From: Sporosarcina sp. D27
GTDB lineage: Bacteria; Bacillota; Bacilli; Bacillales_A; Planococcaceae
Assembly (NCBI RefSeq): GCF_000586555.1
Contig: NZ_AZUC01000057.1
Location: 1 to 45,797 of the forward strand
DNA length: 45,797 nucleotides
Reading direction: 5' to 3'
Position numbers and translations under genes: made by a program. Numbering within the stretch: the stretch's first letter is position 1; each line of letters begins with the position of its first letter. Below the pieces are notes generated by a model. It was not told where the DNA came from, did not search any database, and saw only the letters and a program-made list of their open reading frames with translations. Positions 1 through 8,092 of the stretch are shown here, piece by piece.

Positions 1-1
1 G

Positions 2-169
2 AACGAAAGAAAAGCGAAAGAGAAGGCTGCTGAGCAAGCGAAGAAAGAGCAGGAAAAAGCAGCGGAGAACGAAAGAAAAGCGAAAGAGAAGGCTGCTGAG
101 CAAGCGAAGAAAGAACAGGAGAAAGCAGCAAAAGAGAAGGAAAAACAATCTGGGAAATCTGAGGATTAA
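2..169 (+). CDS. C-terminal end of a Lys/Glu/Ala-rich repeat protein (5' truncated)
   Basis: This reading frame enters from the left edge and ends at a TAA. The visible 55 residues are almost only Lys, Glu, Ala, Gln, Arg and Asn, in two copies of a 22-residue unit (66 nt at DNA level, starting at 1 and 67) that contains NERKAKEKAAEQAKKEQ. The tail ends KQSGKSED. Such composition predicts a charged, probably helical region. There is no LPXTG anchor or membrane segment in the visible part. The function lies in the missing N-terminal part and I cannot name it. A strong hairpin terminator follows at 261-297. Confidence 0.6.
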   Translation, partial: NERKAKEKAAEQAKKEQEKAAENERKAKEKAAEQAKKEQEKAAKEKEKQSGKSED

Positions 170-260
170 GTACGGTTTCGTATACGGATCCTGAAAACTT
201 AAATATTATTGCGACCAAATAGATTCAAAGAAATAGTTGAAATGCCATCTGAATGGATAG

Positions 261-297
261 AAAAGTCCAATCACTAAGTATCAGTGATTGGACTTTT
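261..297. terminator. Rho-independent terminator, probably bidirectional
   Basis: Near-perfect inverted repeat AAAAGTCCAATCACT / AGTGATTGGACTTTT with a short loop, A-rich on the left and T-rich on the right. It lies between the + strand gene ending at 169 and the - strand regulator ending at 411, so it can serve both. Confidence 0.8.
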
Positions 298-403
298 CAA
301 TGTTTAAATTTGAAAACGAAAGTAGTAGAGCGACTTTGGGTATATCATTATTAACCTCGATGAAAAAACTTAGATAATGTCTCAAAGTAACCATTCCCTT
401 CAA
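281..403 (-). CDS. Candidate 40-residue peptide ORF just downstream of the RNPP-like regulator
   Basis: A TTG codon at 403 lies 10 nt after a GGTGGAG that spans the regulator's stop codon, and opens 40 codons ending TGA inside the terminator stem. An internal ATG is available at codon 4. The product begins MKGMVTLRHYLSFF, has hydrophobic stretches (YLSFFIEV, VALLLSF) and ends NLNIEKSNH. In RNPP systems (PlcR-PapR, NprR-NprX) the signalling-peptide precursor gene directly follows the receptor gene, which is why I list it. It lacks the classical signal-peptide shape and may be a chance ORF. Confidence 0.3.
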   Translation of the reverse strand: MKGMVTLRHYLSFFIEVNNDIPKVALLLSFSNLNIEKSNH

Positions 404-410
404 TGTAATA

Positions 411-1676
411 TCACTCCACCAACTCCATCGTCTCATCCTGTTTCACATAATCCATATTGATCAAACGCTCTGCTACTTCTAGCGCTTTATCGGGATTTCC
501 TTTATCCGTATAATAGTTGAACAAATCACGATCGTAAGTTTGCGCAGTTAATGTGTATCCATGAGATTTCAAATATGGAAGAACGTTGTCGAATAAGTAC
601 GTATGATAGTCATCTTTCTGTTGGAACGCAGAATATCGGTGCAAGGTGAAGATGAGTCGATACAAAGTTTCATCACAATGATCTGCGATGGCTAGACCTT
701 CTTCAATTAGCCCAATGAGTTCTTCTTGAGGTAAGAAATTCCCTATAAGTGCACTACGCGTGTAACCCTCCAAGGATAATAAGTAGAGCGGAGAATCGTT
801 GTCTTTCAAAGCCATGGAATCTTTATAAAGCTGCCCGGCAGTATCGTAGTTCTGTCTTCTGAAATGTTCATAAGCAAAGTTATGTAGCACCTTCGCTTTC
901 TTCTCTATAGAGTTACAAAGGTCACATAGTTTAATCAGGTTTTCATACTGTTCGATAGTATCGTTAAAATTGCGATATTGGTCAGACTCTACCTGTATGA
1001 GCATCAAATTTTCTGTGTCAATGATACGGAGGAATTGATTGGTCTTTTTAAAATGGTTTAAAGCTTTTTCGGCATAGTGATACGCCAGGACAGGCGAATG
1101 GACATTCTGATAGGCCACTGCCAAATCGTAATAGATAGAAGGATTGGAATAGAATTTGAAGTCAACGGTATTGAAAATATCAATGGATTTTGTATATTCA
1201 TCTATTGCTATATAGTACAAAGCGAGTACGTGTTTGAATAAGTTTGACTCGTAAACGGACAACTCTTCAACAGTTCGTTGAATATCATCAATCCGTTTTT
1301 TTGCTTTTTTCGTACAGCCTTGCGTGAGATAGTAATTTGCAACAAGCAGCTTGTAATAGGTCGCGTGTTCTGAGAGTTCAAGAAGTTTGTATTCTTTCAT
1401 CTCATTGTGAAGGATCATAGCGGCTTGTCGGTTTTGAGAAATCATGAAGTCATGCCAAATATCGAGTTTGCTTTTCAAGTTCTCTAAGCTAGTTATTTCT
1501 TGTTCCATATCAATTTGGAGACGTTTCGACAAGAGCATGGTTATTTCAGGAGAGTATTCCGTTAAACCACGTTCAATTTTACTAATATGCGTAACTGAAC
1601 AAATCCCCCTGCCTAACTCTTCTTGAGTAATCTTCGCTTTCTGGCGGTAAAATTTAATGATTTTGCCTTCATACAT
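411..1676 (-). CDS. RNPP-like transcriptional regulator: XRE helix-turn-helix plus TPR repeats
   Basis: The protein is 421 residues if started at the ATG at 1676, which has a GGAGG 8 nt upstream; an upstream extension has no better ribosome site. Residues about 5-62 form an HTH_3/XRE DNA-binding domain (ITQEELGRGICSVTHISKIERG). The rest is helical and tetratricopeptide-like (YYDLAVAYQNVHSPVLAYHYAEKAL and similar segments). This layout is that of PlcR/NprR/AimR-type receptors for short exported peptides. It is transcribed away from a large secreted subtilase at 2207, the same type of target PlcR and NprR control, so regulation of that protease is a reasonable inference. A short ORF immediately downstream (281-403) could be its peptide. 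It could also be a TPR-XRE regulator without a peptide ligand. Confidence 0.8.
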   Translation of the reverse strand: MYEGKIIKFYRQKAKITQEELGRGICSVTHISKIERGLTEYSPEITMLLSKRLQIDMEQEITSLENLKSKLDIWHDFMISQNRQAAMILHNEMKEYKLLELSEHATYYKLLVANYYLTQGCTKKAKKRIDDIQRTVEELSVYESNLFKHVLALYYIAIDEYTKSIDIFNTVDFKFYSNPSIYYDLAVAYQNVHSPVLAYHYAEKALNHFKKTNQFLRIIDTENLMLIQVESDQYRNFNDTIEQYENLIKLCDLCNSIEKKAKVLHNFAYEHFRRQNYDTAGQLYKDSMALKDNDSPLYLLSLEGYTRSALIGNFLPQEELIGLIEEGLAIADHCDETLYRLIFTLHRYSAFQQKDDYHTYLFDNVLPYLKSHGYTLTAQTYDRDLFNYYTDKGNPDKALEVAERLINMDYVKQDETMELVE

Positions 1677-2206
1677 CACAAATCCCTCCATTCGCAACAT
1701 TTTATTTGCTTAAAATGAATATAAACCAAAAGACTTATTTTTCTGAAGATAAACATAGTTCATAGATATACATTAGGCGCTCTCCGAATAATTGGGGGAA
1801 TTCAAAGATATGGACATTGATCAGTTTAGTCGTGGTCGATTTTCTCTTAACCTACTGGGGGGTAATGCAAATTTGTAATAAGCTGTTTCGTTTGTTGAAC
1901 TATTCGGAGTTGAAAGTAATTATACACAATATATTGAAAAATGTAATTACCTTTAGCTATTAAACTACAATAAATGGAACCTTATTCCTTACTATATTTC
2001 TTCAATTAGGACCTTTTGTAATGCCTTCCTATTCGGGATGTAGTTCAATATACATTTTACAATAGTCTGAATACTAAGATTACCCCAATACAATAATGTT
2101 TGGAAATGATGTAGCGTTAACGTCACGGATGTGAGACAGAATGCAATCGCCTAGTCTACATCGAGAATTCGAAGGTGGAACTACTAAAATTTCGGGGGTG
2201 TACGTA
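1677..2206. promoter_or_regulatory. Divergent intergenic region with an inverted 12-bp repeat
   Basis: This 530-bp gap separates the RNPP-like regulator from the subtilase and should hold both promoters. CTCCGAATAATT at 1782-1793 recurs inverted, with one change, at 1898-1909 (read on + as AACTATTCGGAG); a weaker CTATTCGG lies near 2029. These are candidate operator half-sites. A 22-codon ORF (ATG 1810, TAA 1876) has GGGGGA about 10 nt upstream, but I see no reason beyond that to call it a gene. I see no confident -35/-10 pair. Confidence 0.3.
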
Positions 2207-5200
2207 ATGGGGAAACGTAAGAAAGGGAACCAAGTCCAGTCGAAAGTTGCAAAAGTGATGCTGGCTGCCATGCTATTACCGGCAGCAGCATTCCAGCCGA
2301 CACAAACAGTAGGCGCTGCGACTAACGTCAATGATGTAAAAGAAATATTAAGCAAACTGACCGATGAGCAACGACGATCGCTCAATGAAATCCGTACGGA
2401 GACGGGTTTTACAATTCAACCAGGCATTAATACCACGAGTGAGCAACCGGTGAATGTGATTGTAGAATTCAAGCAAGAACCTGCTAAAGTGCAACAAGCC
2501 AAGAATCCAAATCAGCTTACACTGTTTGAAGCTGAAGACAAAGTTGAAGCATCCCATAGGAAATTTAAAGAAGCCATTCAAGGGAAATCGAAGTTAAATC
2601 TATCTGTTGATGTGGAAATCACTCATGAATATCGCGATGCATTTAACGGTGTGTCCATAACATTACCTGGAAATCAGGTGGAAGACTTAGTCCGTATCGG
2701 AGAAGTGAAACGTGTTTGGAAAGATGATGTGGTACAACTAGATTTACCTGATCCGAAAGAATATCCAATGGATCCTAAAATGATCGACAGTGTTCCTCAA
2801 ATCGGTGTGGACAAGCTCCACGATGAAAAAATTGAGGGACAAGGTATTAAAGTAGGAGTCCTTGACACAGGAATCGACTACAATCACCCTGACTTGCAAG
2901 GGGCATATAAAGGATATACAGCGAAAGAAGGTGTAGATCCGAGTTCGGTAAATCCTGACACTGTAAAAGGATGGGATTTCATCGACAACGATGCGGATCC
3001 TATGGAAGAAACGTATGAAACGTGGAAAAAGTCAGGGAAACCTGAACGGGATAACTATGGAAATGCCTATTACACGTCTCATGGAACTCACGTTTCAGGA
3101 ACGGTTGCAGGTAAACAAGAAAACAATGTCGACAGTGCAGTTAAAGGCGTTGCACCTGAAGTTGATTTGTATAACTATCGCGTGCTCGGTCCTTACGGTA
3201 GTGGAGCGACTAGCGGGATTCTCGCAGGTGTGGATAAGTCCGTAAAAGACGAAATGGATGTCATTAACCTATCTCTCGGTGCGAACGTCAATAACGCACT
3301 TTCACCACTTTCCATTGCGGTGAACAACGCCATGCTTTCGGGTGTTGTTGCGACAGTAGCAGCAGGAAATGCAGGACCTGGTGCGATGACAGTTGGAGCT
3401 CCAGGGACGGCGGCACTTGCAATTACTGTTGGAGCGAGTGATGTCTCACAAAACATCCCGACTTACACAGCGAATGCTGAGGACCTAGGTTTTACAGATG
3501 TACAACTATTAGCTAAAAATTTCACAGATAAGATTGAAGAGTTACAGAACCAATCGTATCCAGTTGTTTTTGCAGGGCTAGGTAATGTGAAAGATTTTGA
3601 AGGGAAAGAGTTTGCAGGGAAGATTGCATTAATCGAACGGGGCACACTTGCGTTTGACGATAAAATCAAAAACGCTAAAAAAGCGGGAGCGGCGGCTGTT
3701 ATTGTTTACAACAACGAAGACGGTCAGATCCCTTATTATGTCGGAGAAAGTACGGGCTACATTCCATCATTCCGTTTGTCGAAAAAAGATGGAGAGCAGC
3801 TGAAAGCTCAAGCAGAGGCGAGCGAAACAACATTCAAGTTCGGAGATTTACACAATACGAAATCTGAAGGGGATCATCTAGCGGATTTCAGTTCAAGAGG
3901 ACCTGTCGCACAAAGTTATGACATCAAACCAGACGTAGTAGCACCTGGTGTCGCAATCTATTCAACGTTTCCATCTTATATGAATGATCCTGAAGGCAAT
4001 AGTTACGATACGGCATACGCGAGAAGTCAAGGAACCTCGATGGCGGCGCCACACGTAGCAGGTGCAGCAGCACTCATTTTGCAGGAGAATCCTGACTACA
4101 CGCCATTTGACGTGAAAGCAGCATTAATGAATACCTCCGTTGAACTAAAAGGAGACCAATCTGTGTATGAGGTAGGTGCGGGCCGCATTAACGCGTACGA
4201 CGCCGTTCACGCAGATACTTCTGTAAAAGTGCTTGATCAAACAGAAACGGTCGAGGATGGCGAAGTGATTTCAATTAATAATGAAACCGCATCATTGTCG
4301 TTCCGCTCTCATTATCTATCGGATGACGGTAAAGCAATCGAAGTGTCACGACCTGTTGTCGTTAAAAACAGCAGCAAAGAAAGCAAGAAGTTTGCAGTGG
4401 ACGTAGAATTCTTGGGCGCTAAAGACGGTAGACAAGATGCTGAGAAAAACGGTGTGAAATTTGCAGCGGATTCGACGGTTACAGTTGCAGCAAACGGTGA
4501 AACGAAAGTGGAACCAAAGCTTCAGGTGCCTAAAAACGCGGCTGAAGGAACCTATGAAGGGTACGTGCACTTTGTGAATGAAAGTGATTTAAGTGAAAGT
4601 TATCAAGTACCGTTTGCGATTCGTGTGACGAGCAAAGGGATTGACTATGTAGAATTGGAAAGACCCGTCATCACAAATTCTTGGTACAACTTCCATTCGT
4701 TCTTAATACCTTTCACACCGGTCACGTTTAAATTCAAGAGTCCGATGGAGACAGTGGATATAGTTATTGCAGATGGCGAAACGGGCAAACCGGTTGGCTA
4801 CGTGGGATCGCTCTATGGAGCATCAGGCATTTTACCAGGCAGTGAAATTTATATTACACAAGGATTTACAGGAGTCGTCAATGAATTTACAGGTGATCCA
4901 AACTATCCGATTTCAAATGAAAACGTTAGGTTACCTGAAGGCGGCTACAAATTCATAATGATCGCAAAAGATAAGGAAGGCAATACGTACGTGGATGAAA
5001 GCGTTGCGGTCGTTGACAATACGAAGCCAGAAATTTCGTTCAAGGACTATAAGCCCGGAATCATTGAAGTGAATGATTCCATGTATACAGATGAGGATGG
5101 CCATCATGCGTTATGGGTTCACACAAACGTTTATGATGCATCCATGGACTATCTAAAGTCGAAGGGGCTCAATTATGACCAGTCGTCCAATATGACAGTT

Positions 5201-6394
5201 TACTATGAGAACTCCGCGTTTCCAAGTGGTTTACTTCCGGTTGGTGGAAATGGAGATATGAAGGTTGGGATTTTGCCAGAAGATACTGCCAAAAAGCCGC
5301 TAAAACTTTCGTTACAAACAGTAGAAATGGGGACAAGCACAAGATTTGACGACTATGTATTTGTCAAAGAAGGAATGGAATATGCCTCTGCTTCGTATGA
5401 CAAACCTAAGGTTCGTAAAGGCGACGAGATTACGGCTACATTGACGTTGAACAATGTAAAAGATCTTCAAAGTGGAAAGTTTGATATCGGATTTTTGAAT
5501 GAACTATTCAAGTTCAAAAAAGTAAAAGCGAATAAGGAGTTTAAGCAGTTTGCAAAGAAAAATAATCTTGAAATTGACGTAGCAAAACCTGTATTAAAGA
5601 ATGAACACCGTGAAACAATTGCTTCTCTGGGAGCCTCACTGAAGGGGACTGACATAAAAGGGATCAGCGGGGAACAAGCTTTCCTAGATATTACCTTTGA
5701 AGTCATTAGTGATGAATCTTATTCAGATTCTCAAGGATTCTTCTTTAATAATGTGTCGTACACGGCGGTAAATAGCGACAAAGTGACTAAGATGGAAGCA
5801 TTCTCGCAAAAACGATTCGATTTGGTGGCGTCTACTGGTAAGTTGGAAGGATATTTTGCACCAGAAGGTTTGATGGAAGAGACAGGAGAAATTTTCTATG
5901 ATGTCGATTTAAGTAAAATCGGTGCGAAAGTTTATGTGAAAGGTCCAGATGGAAAGAAATATTCAGGAGATATACAATCTACTGGCGGATTCTTTGTCGA
6001 AGACATTAAAGCACAAAAAGGAAAATTCGAATTAGTTGTTGAAGTACCTGGGCATTTAAATTCAGTGAGTACGGTCGATGTAGCAACCTTCTCTGATGGA
6101 GAGTGGAGAGGTCTTTGGTCTCGGACGTATCCACCGATGAACTTCGCAGGTGATGTGAATAATGACGGTGTGATCGACATTATGGATGTAATGCGCATCG
6201 TTGCACAGTACGGAAAGAAGGACAAAGCGGCCGACATTAATATCGATGGAATTGTGGATGAACTGGATGTCCGTCTCGTTGAGCAGAACTTCTTAAGAAG
6301 CGCGAAAGATACGAAGAAAAAGCCAGTTGAAAAGATAGGTAACAAAGGCATCAACGAGTTGTTGAAGTCGATTGGACTTGAGCCTGCAGAGTGA
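2207..6394 (+). CDS. Secreted subtilisin-like serine protease (Vpr-type) with PA, cohesin and dockerin domains
   Basis: The product is 1395 residues from the ATG at 2207, preceded by GGGGGTG. A signal peptide occupies about 1-38 (KRKKGNQ, then a hydrophobic core ending VGAA). An inhibitor-I9 propeptide covers roughly 60-165. The S8 catalytic triad is visible: Asp220 (GVLDTGIDYNHPDL), His292 (SHGTHVSGTVAG) and Ser611 (GTSMAAPHVAG). A protease-associated domain is inserted at about 431-560, as in B. subtilis Vpr, which has only about 800 residues. The extra C-terminus holds beta-sandwich modules, a cohesin-like domain (about 1060-1205, from KVRKGDEITATLTL) and a type I dockerin (about 1313-1370) with two Ca-binding loops, GDVNNDGVIDIMDVMRI and ADINIDGIVDELDVRLV. 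It is probably exported and acts on proteins outside the cell. Regulation by the divergent RNPP-like gene is inferred. Confidence 0.92.
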   Translation: MGKRKKGNQVQSKVAKVMLAAMLLPAAAFQPTQTVGAATNVNDVKEILSKLTDEQRRSLNEIRTETGFTIQPGINTTSEQPVNVIVEFKQEPAKVQQAKNPNQLTLFEAEDKVEASHRKFKEAIQGKSKLNLSVDVEITHEYRDAFNGVSITLPGNQVEDLVRIGEVKRVWKDDVVQLDLPDPKEYPMDPKMIDSVPQIGVDKLHDEKIEGQGIKVGVLDTGIDYNHPDLQGAYKGYTAKEGVDPSSVNPDTVKGWDFIDNDADPMEETYETWKKSGKPERDNYGNAYYTSHGTHVSGTVAGKQENNVDSAVKGVAPEVDLYNYRVLGPYGSGATSGILAGVDKSVKDEMDVINLSLGANVNNALSPLSIAVNNAMLSGVVATVAAGNAGPGAMTVGAPGTAALAITVGASDVSQNIPTYTANAEDLGFTDVQLLAKNFTDKIEELQNQSYPVVFAGLGNVKDFEGKEFAGKIALIERGTLAFDDKIKNAKKAGAAAVIVYNNEDGQIPYYVGESTGYIPSFRLSKKDGEQLKAQAEASETTFKFGDLHNTKSEGDHLADFSSRGPVAQSYDIKPDVVAPGVAIYSTFPSYMNDPEGNSYDTAYARSQGTSMAAPHVAGAAALILQENPDYTPFDVKAALMNTSVELKGDQSVYEVGAGRINAYDAVHADTSVKVLDQTETVEDGEVISINNETASLSFRSHYLSDDGKAIEVSRPVVVKNSSKESKKFAVDVEFLGAKDGRQDAEKNGVKFAADSTVTVAANGETKVEPKLQVPKNAAEGTYEGYVHFVNESDLSESYQVPFAIRVTSKGIDYVELERPVITNSWYNFHSFLIPFTPVTFKFKSPMETVDIVIADGETGKPVGYVGSLYGASGILPGSEIYITQGFTGVVNEFTGDPNYPISNENVRLPEGGYKFIMIAKDKEGNTYVDESVAVVDNTKPEISFKDYKPGIIEVNDSMYTDEDGHHALWVHTNVYDASMDYLKSKGLNYDQSSNMTVYYENSAFPSGLLPVGGNGDMKVGILPEDTAKKPLKLSLQTVEMGTSTRFDDYVFVKEGMEYASASYDKPKVRKGDEITATLTLNNVKDLQSGKFDIGFLNELFKFKKVKANKEFKQFAKKNNLEIDVAKPVLKNEHRETIASLGASLKGTDIKGISGEQAFLDITFEVISDESYSDSQGFFFNNVSYTAVNSDKVTKMEAFSQKRFDLVASTGKLEGYFAPEGLMEETGEIFYDVDLSKIGAKVYVKGPDGKKYSGDIQSTGGFFVEDIKAQKGKFELVVEVPGHLNSVSTVDVATFSDGEWRGLWSRTYPPMNFAGDVNNDGVIDIMDVMRIVAQYGKKDKAADINIDGIVDELDVRLVEQNFLRSAKDTKKKPVEKIGNKGINELLKSIGLEPAE

Positions 6395-6440
6395 TAAGAA
6401 AAGTTTGTTTTAGTTTAATGTCATCACAATCTAATAGAAT

Positions 6441-6580
6441 ATCCGTTGATTGAAGCGGAAGGTGGCGACTCCAGAGGGATCAGTGAAGGTTGAAGACCCT
6501 GCAGGAAGCGTTAGCGACCGAGGAGGCTGAAATCGAGCCCCTCGGAAAGCGTCCACCTGAAATGCAAATCAACACCGTTG
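6441..6580. repeat. Bacillaceae-type dispersed intergenic repeat
   Basis: About 140 bp bounded by CGTTGATT and AATCAACACCG, with GGTGG/CCACC just inside, so the ends can pair. The interior carries GACCCTGCAGGAAGCG, GCGACCGAGGAGGCTGA and CGGAAAGCG, which I recognise from a highly repeated intergenic element of Bacillaceae and Planococcaceae genomes. Its function is not known to me. It sits between the subtilase and the calY-like gene and could fold into a branched RNA in a read-through transcript. Confidence 0.65.
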
Positions 6581-6632
6581 AATGATGCTATCTGTTTCAA
6601 AACTAACTATAAGAATATGGGGGAATACGAGA

Positions 6633-7328
6633 ATGGTTAAAACTCAAGGGATGAAGAAGTCCAAGAACGTCTTACTTGGAACGGCGCTTGCAGGAGCTTT
6701 GATTGTATCGACTGGATTTGGAACGTATTCTTGGTTCACTTCAGAGTCAAACGCACAAGCGGAAATGAAAAACGGAATCTTGCAGATCAACGGTGGCGGA
6801 AATATCGATACACCAATTTTCACAGCCGAGCAATTTGCACCATCCCAACTTCACTACGGAGAGTGGCTATCGATTTCAAACACGGGAGATATGGACGCGC
6901 ATATTAAAGCGACGTATACGCATTCTGTCGATAAGGCATCTCTAGAGGGATATGAAGTCGGATTCATTGCGATGAAATACACAGTGAAACCTGATGAAAA
7001 TGCTTATGAAGATTCGAAAATTAAACTCGATCACCTATTCAATGGTACAACAAATGAAGTCTTATCCTCTAATAATGATGGCAAAAATCGCGTTGAAATG
7101 CTCGGTACTCTTTTATCCGCTAAACAAATTGAATCTGGTGAAATCCTAGTAGGTGACGGGGAGAACGAACAGTTCTGGGAGTTGGATGAAGGCCAGTATA
7201 TCGACATCATGATGGGTATCAAACTGGATGAAAGTGCGGGGAACGAATACCAAGGGGCTTCTTACAAAGCAGGTCTGAATGTAATCGCGAAGCAAACAGA
7301 TGATGGATCAACCTATGAAACGAAATAA
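6633..7328 (+). CDS. CalY/TasA family exported protein (SipW substrate)
   Basis: The product is 231 residues from the ATG at 6633, with GGGGGA 8 nt upstream. A SipW-type signal peptide is present: MKKSKNVLLGTALAGALIV, then TGFGTYSWFTSESNAQAE. The mature part (GILQINGGGNIDTPIF, WLSISNTGDMDAHIKATY) matches the pattern of the CalY (camelysin)/TasA family, whose members form cell-surface fibres or biofilm matrix. The peptidase gene that would process it follows at 7398, a pairing typical of sipW loci. No tapA homologue is seen here. Whether it is a structural matrix protein or a camelysin-like protease cannot be told from sequence alone. Confidence 0.8.
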   Translation: MVKTQGMKKSKNVLLGTALAGALIVSTGFGTYSWFTSESNAQAEMKNGILQINGGGNIDTPIFTAEQFAPSQLHYGEWLSISNTGDMDAHIKATYTHSVDKASLEGYEVGFIAMKYTVKPDENAYEDSKIKLDHLFNGTTNEVLSSNNDGKNRVEMLGTLLSAKQIESGEILVGDGENEQFWELDEGQYIDIMMGIKLDESAGNEYQGASYKAGLNVIAKQTDDGSTYETK

Positions 7329-7397
7329 GAAAAAGTGAATAGCGAAGGCAACACATAACACCTTGCCTTGTACTGGACAGGGAGATGGGGTGAAACT

Positions 7398-7946
7398 ATG
7401 AAGAATAGCTTGAAGAAAATCAGTTCGCTAGTGTTTCGTCTGTTCGTCATTGTAGTTATCGGTTTAGTGATCATGACGGCTTACCAGAAGTTCACGAATA
7501 AAGGAGAGCCCACTTCCTTTTTTGGCTATCAACCGTTAACCGTACTATCCAATAGTATGAATCCCATCTTCGAGACGGGGGACATGCTATTCGTAAAAAA
7601 AGTGGATGCGTCGAACGTTAAAGTAGATGATATTATTACGTTTAGAGAAAGTGGCGGGAATTTAATTACCCACAGAGTCGTTGAAGTCATCAACAATTCC
7701 GGTGAAATCAGTTTTGCGACTAAAGGTGATAATAACAATATGATGGATGAAGAATTGGTTCGAGCAGGAAATCTGCTCGGAAAACAGTCATTCTTTATCC
7801 CAAATGCTGGGTATCTGGTGAAGATGATTCAAAGTCCGTTGGGAATGCTGTTGGTTGTGATTCTTCCGACATTAGGTTATTTCGCAATAGGGATTTTTAG
7901 TCGTAAAAGAGACGATGTGGATGGAGTTCCTATGGAAGGGAACTGA
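7398..7946 (+). CDS. sipW: Signal peptidase I, ER type (SipW)
   Basis: The protein has 182 residues. The start at the ATG at 7398 is chosen because GGGGTG lies 5 nt upstream. An N-terminal membrane segment (about 13-33) precedes the catalytic Ser53 in SNSMNPIF. The second catalytic residue is His92 in LITHRVVEV; the Ser-His pair in place of Ser-Lys marks the ER-type peptidases such as B. subtilis SipW. A second membrane segment lies near the C-terminus (GMLLVVILPTLGYFAIGIF). It should cut the signal peptide of the adjacent CalY-like protein. The two genes are 69 bp apart and probably co-transcribed, with a terminator at 7981. Confidence 0.88.
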   Translation: MKNSLKKISSLVFRLFVIVVIGLVIMTAYQKFTNKGEPTSFFGYQPLTVLSNSMNPIFETGDMLFVKKVDASNVKVDDIITFRESGGNLITHRVVEVINNSGEISFATKGDNNNMMDEELVRAGNLLGKQSFFIPNAGYLVKMIQSPLGMLLVVILPTLGYFAIGIFSRKRDDVDGVPMEGN

Positions 7947-7980
7947 ACGTACTCAGCGAAAGAAATAATAAATAAATGAG

Positions 7981-8021
7981 AAATCCCTCATATCTGAGAA
8001 ATCGGAGATGAGGGATTTCTT
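7981..8021 (+). terminator. Rho-independent terminator after sipW
   Basis: Inverted repeat AAATCCCTCAT...ATGAGGGATTT followed by CTTTAATTT, 35 bp after the sipW stop. Confidence 0.75.
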
Positions 8022-8092
8022 TAATTTGAAGTTAGAGTGGATGGGTTCTTGACTCAGTGTTCACATTTACAAATCAGCTGTCTGACGTCCCC

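Noticed and set aside
1810..1878. 22-codon ORF with a GGGGGA upstream
   Set aside because: It is too short and has no recognisable features; the site and ATG can easily occur by chance in a 530-bp gap. Conservation would be needed.
5932..6354. 140-residue reverse ORF inside the subtilase gene
   Set aside because: It is the complement of the dockerin-coding region; there is no ribosome site, and the forward frame is clearly the coding one.
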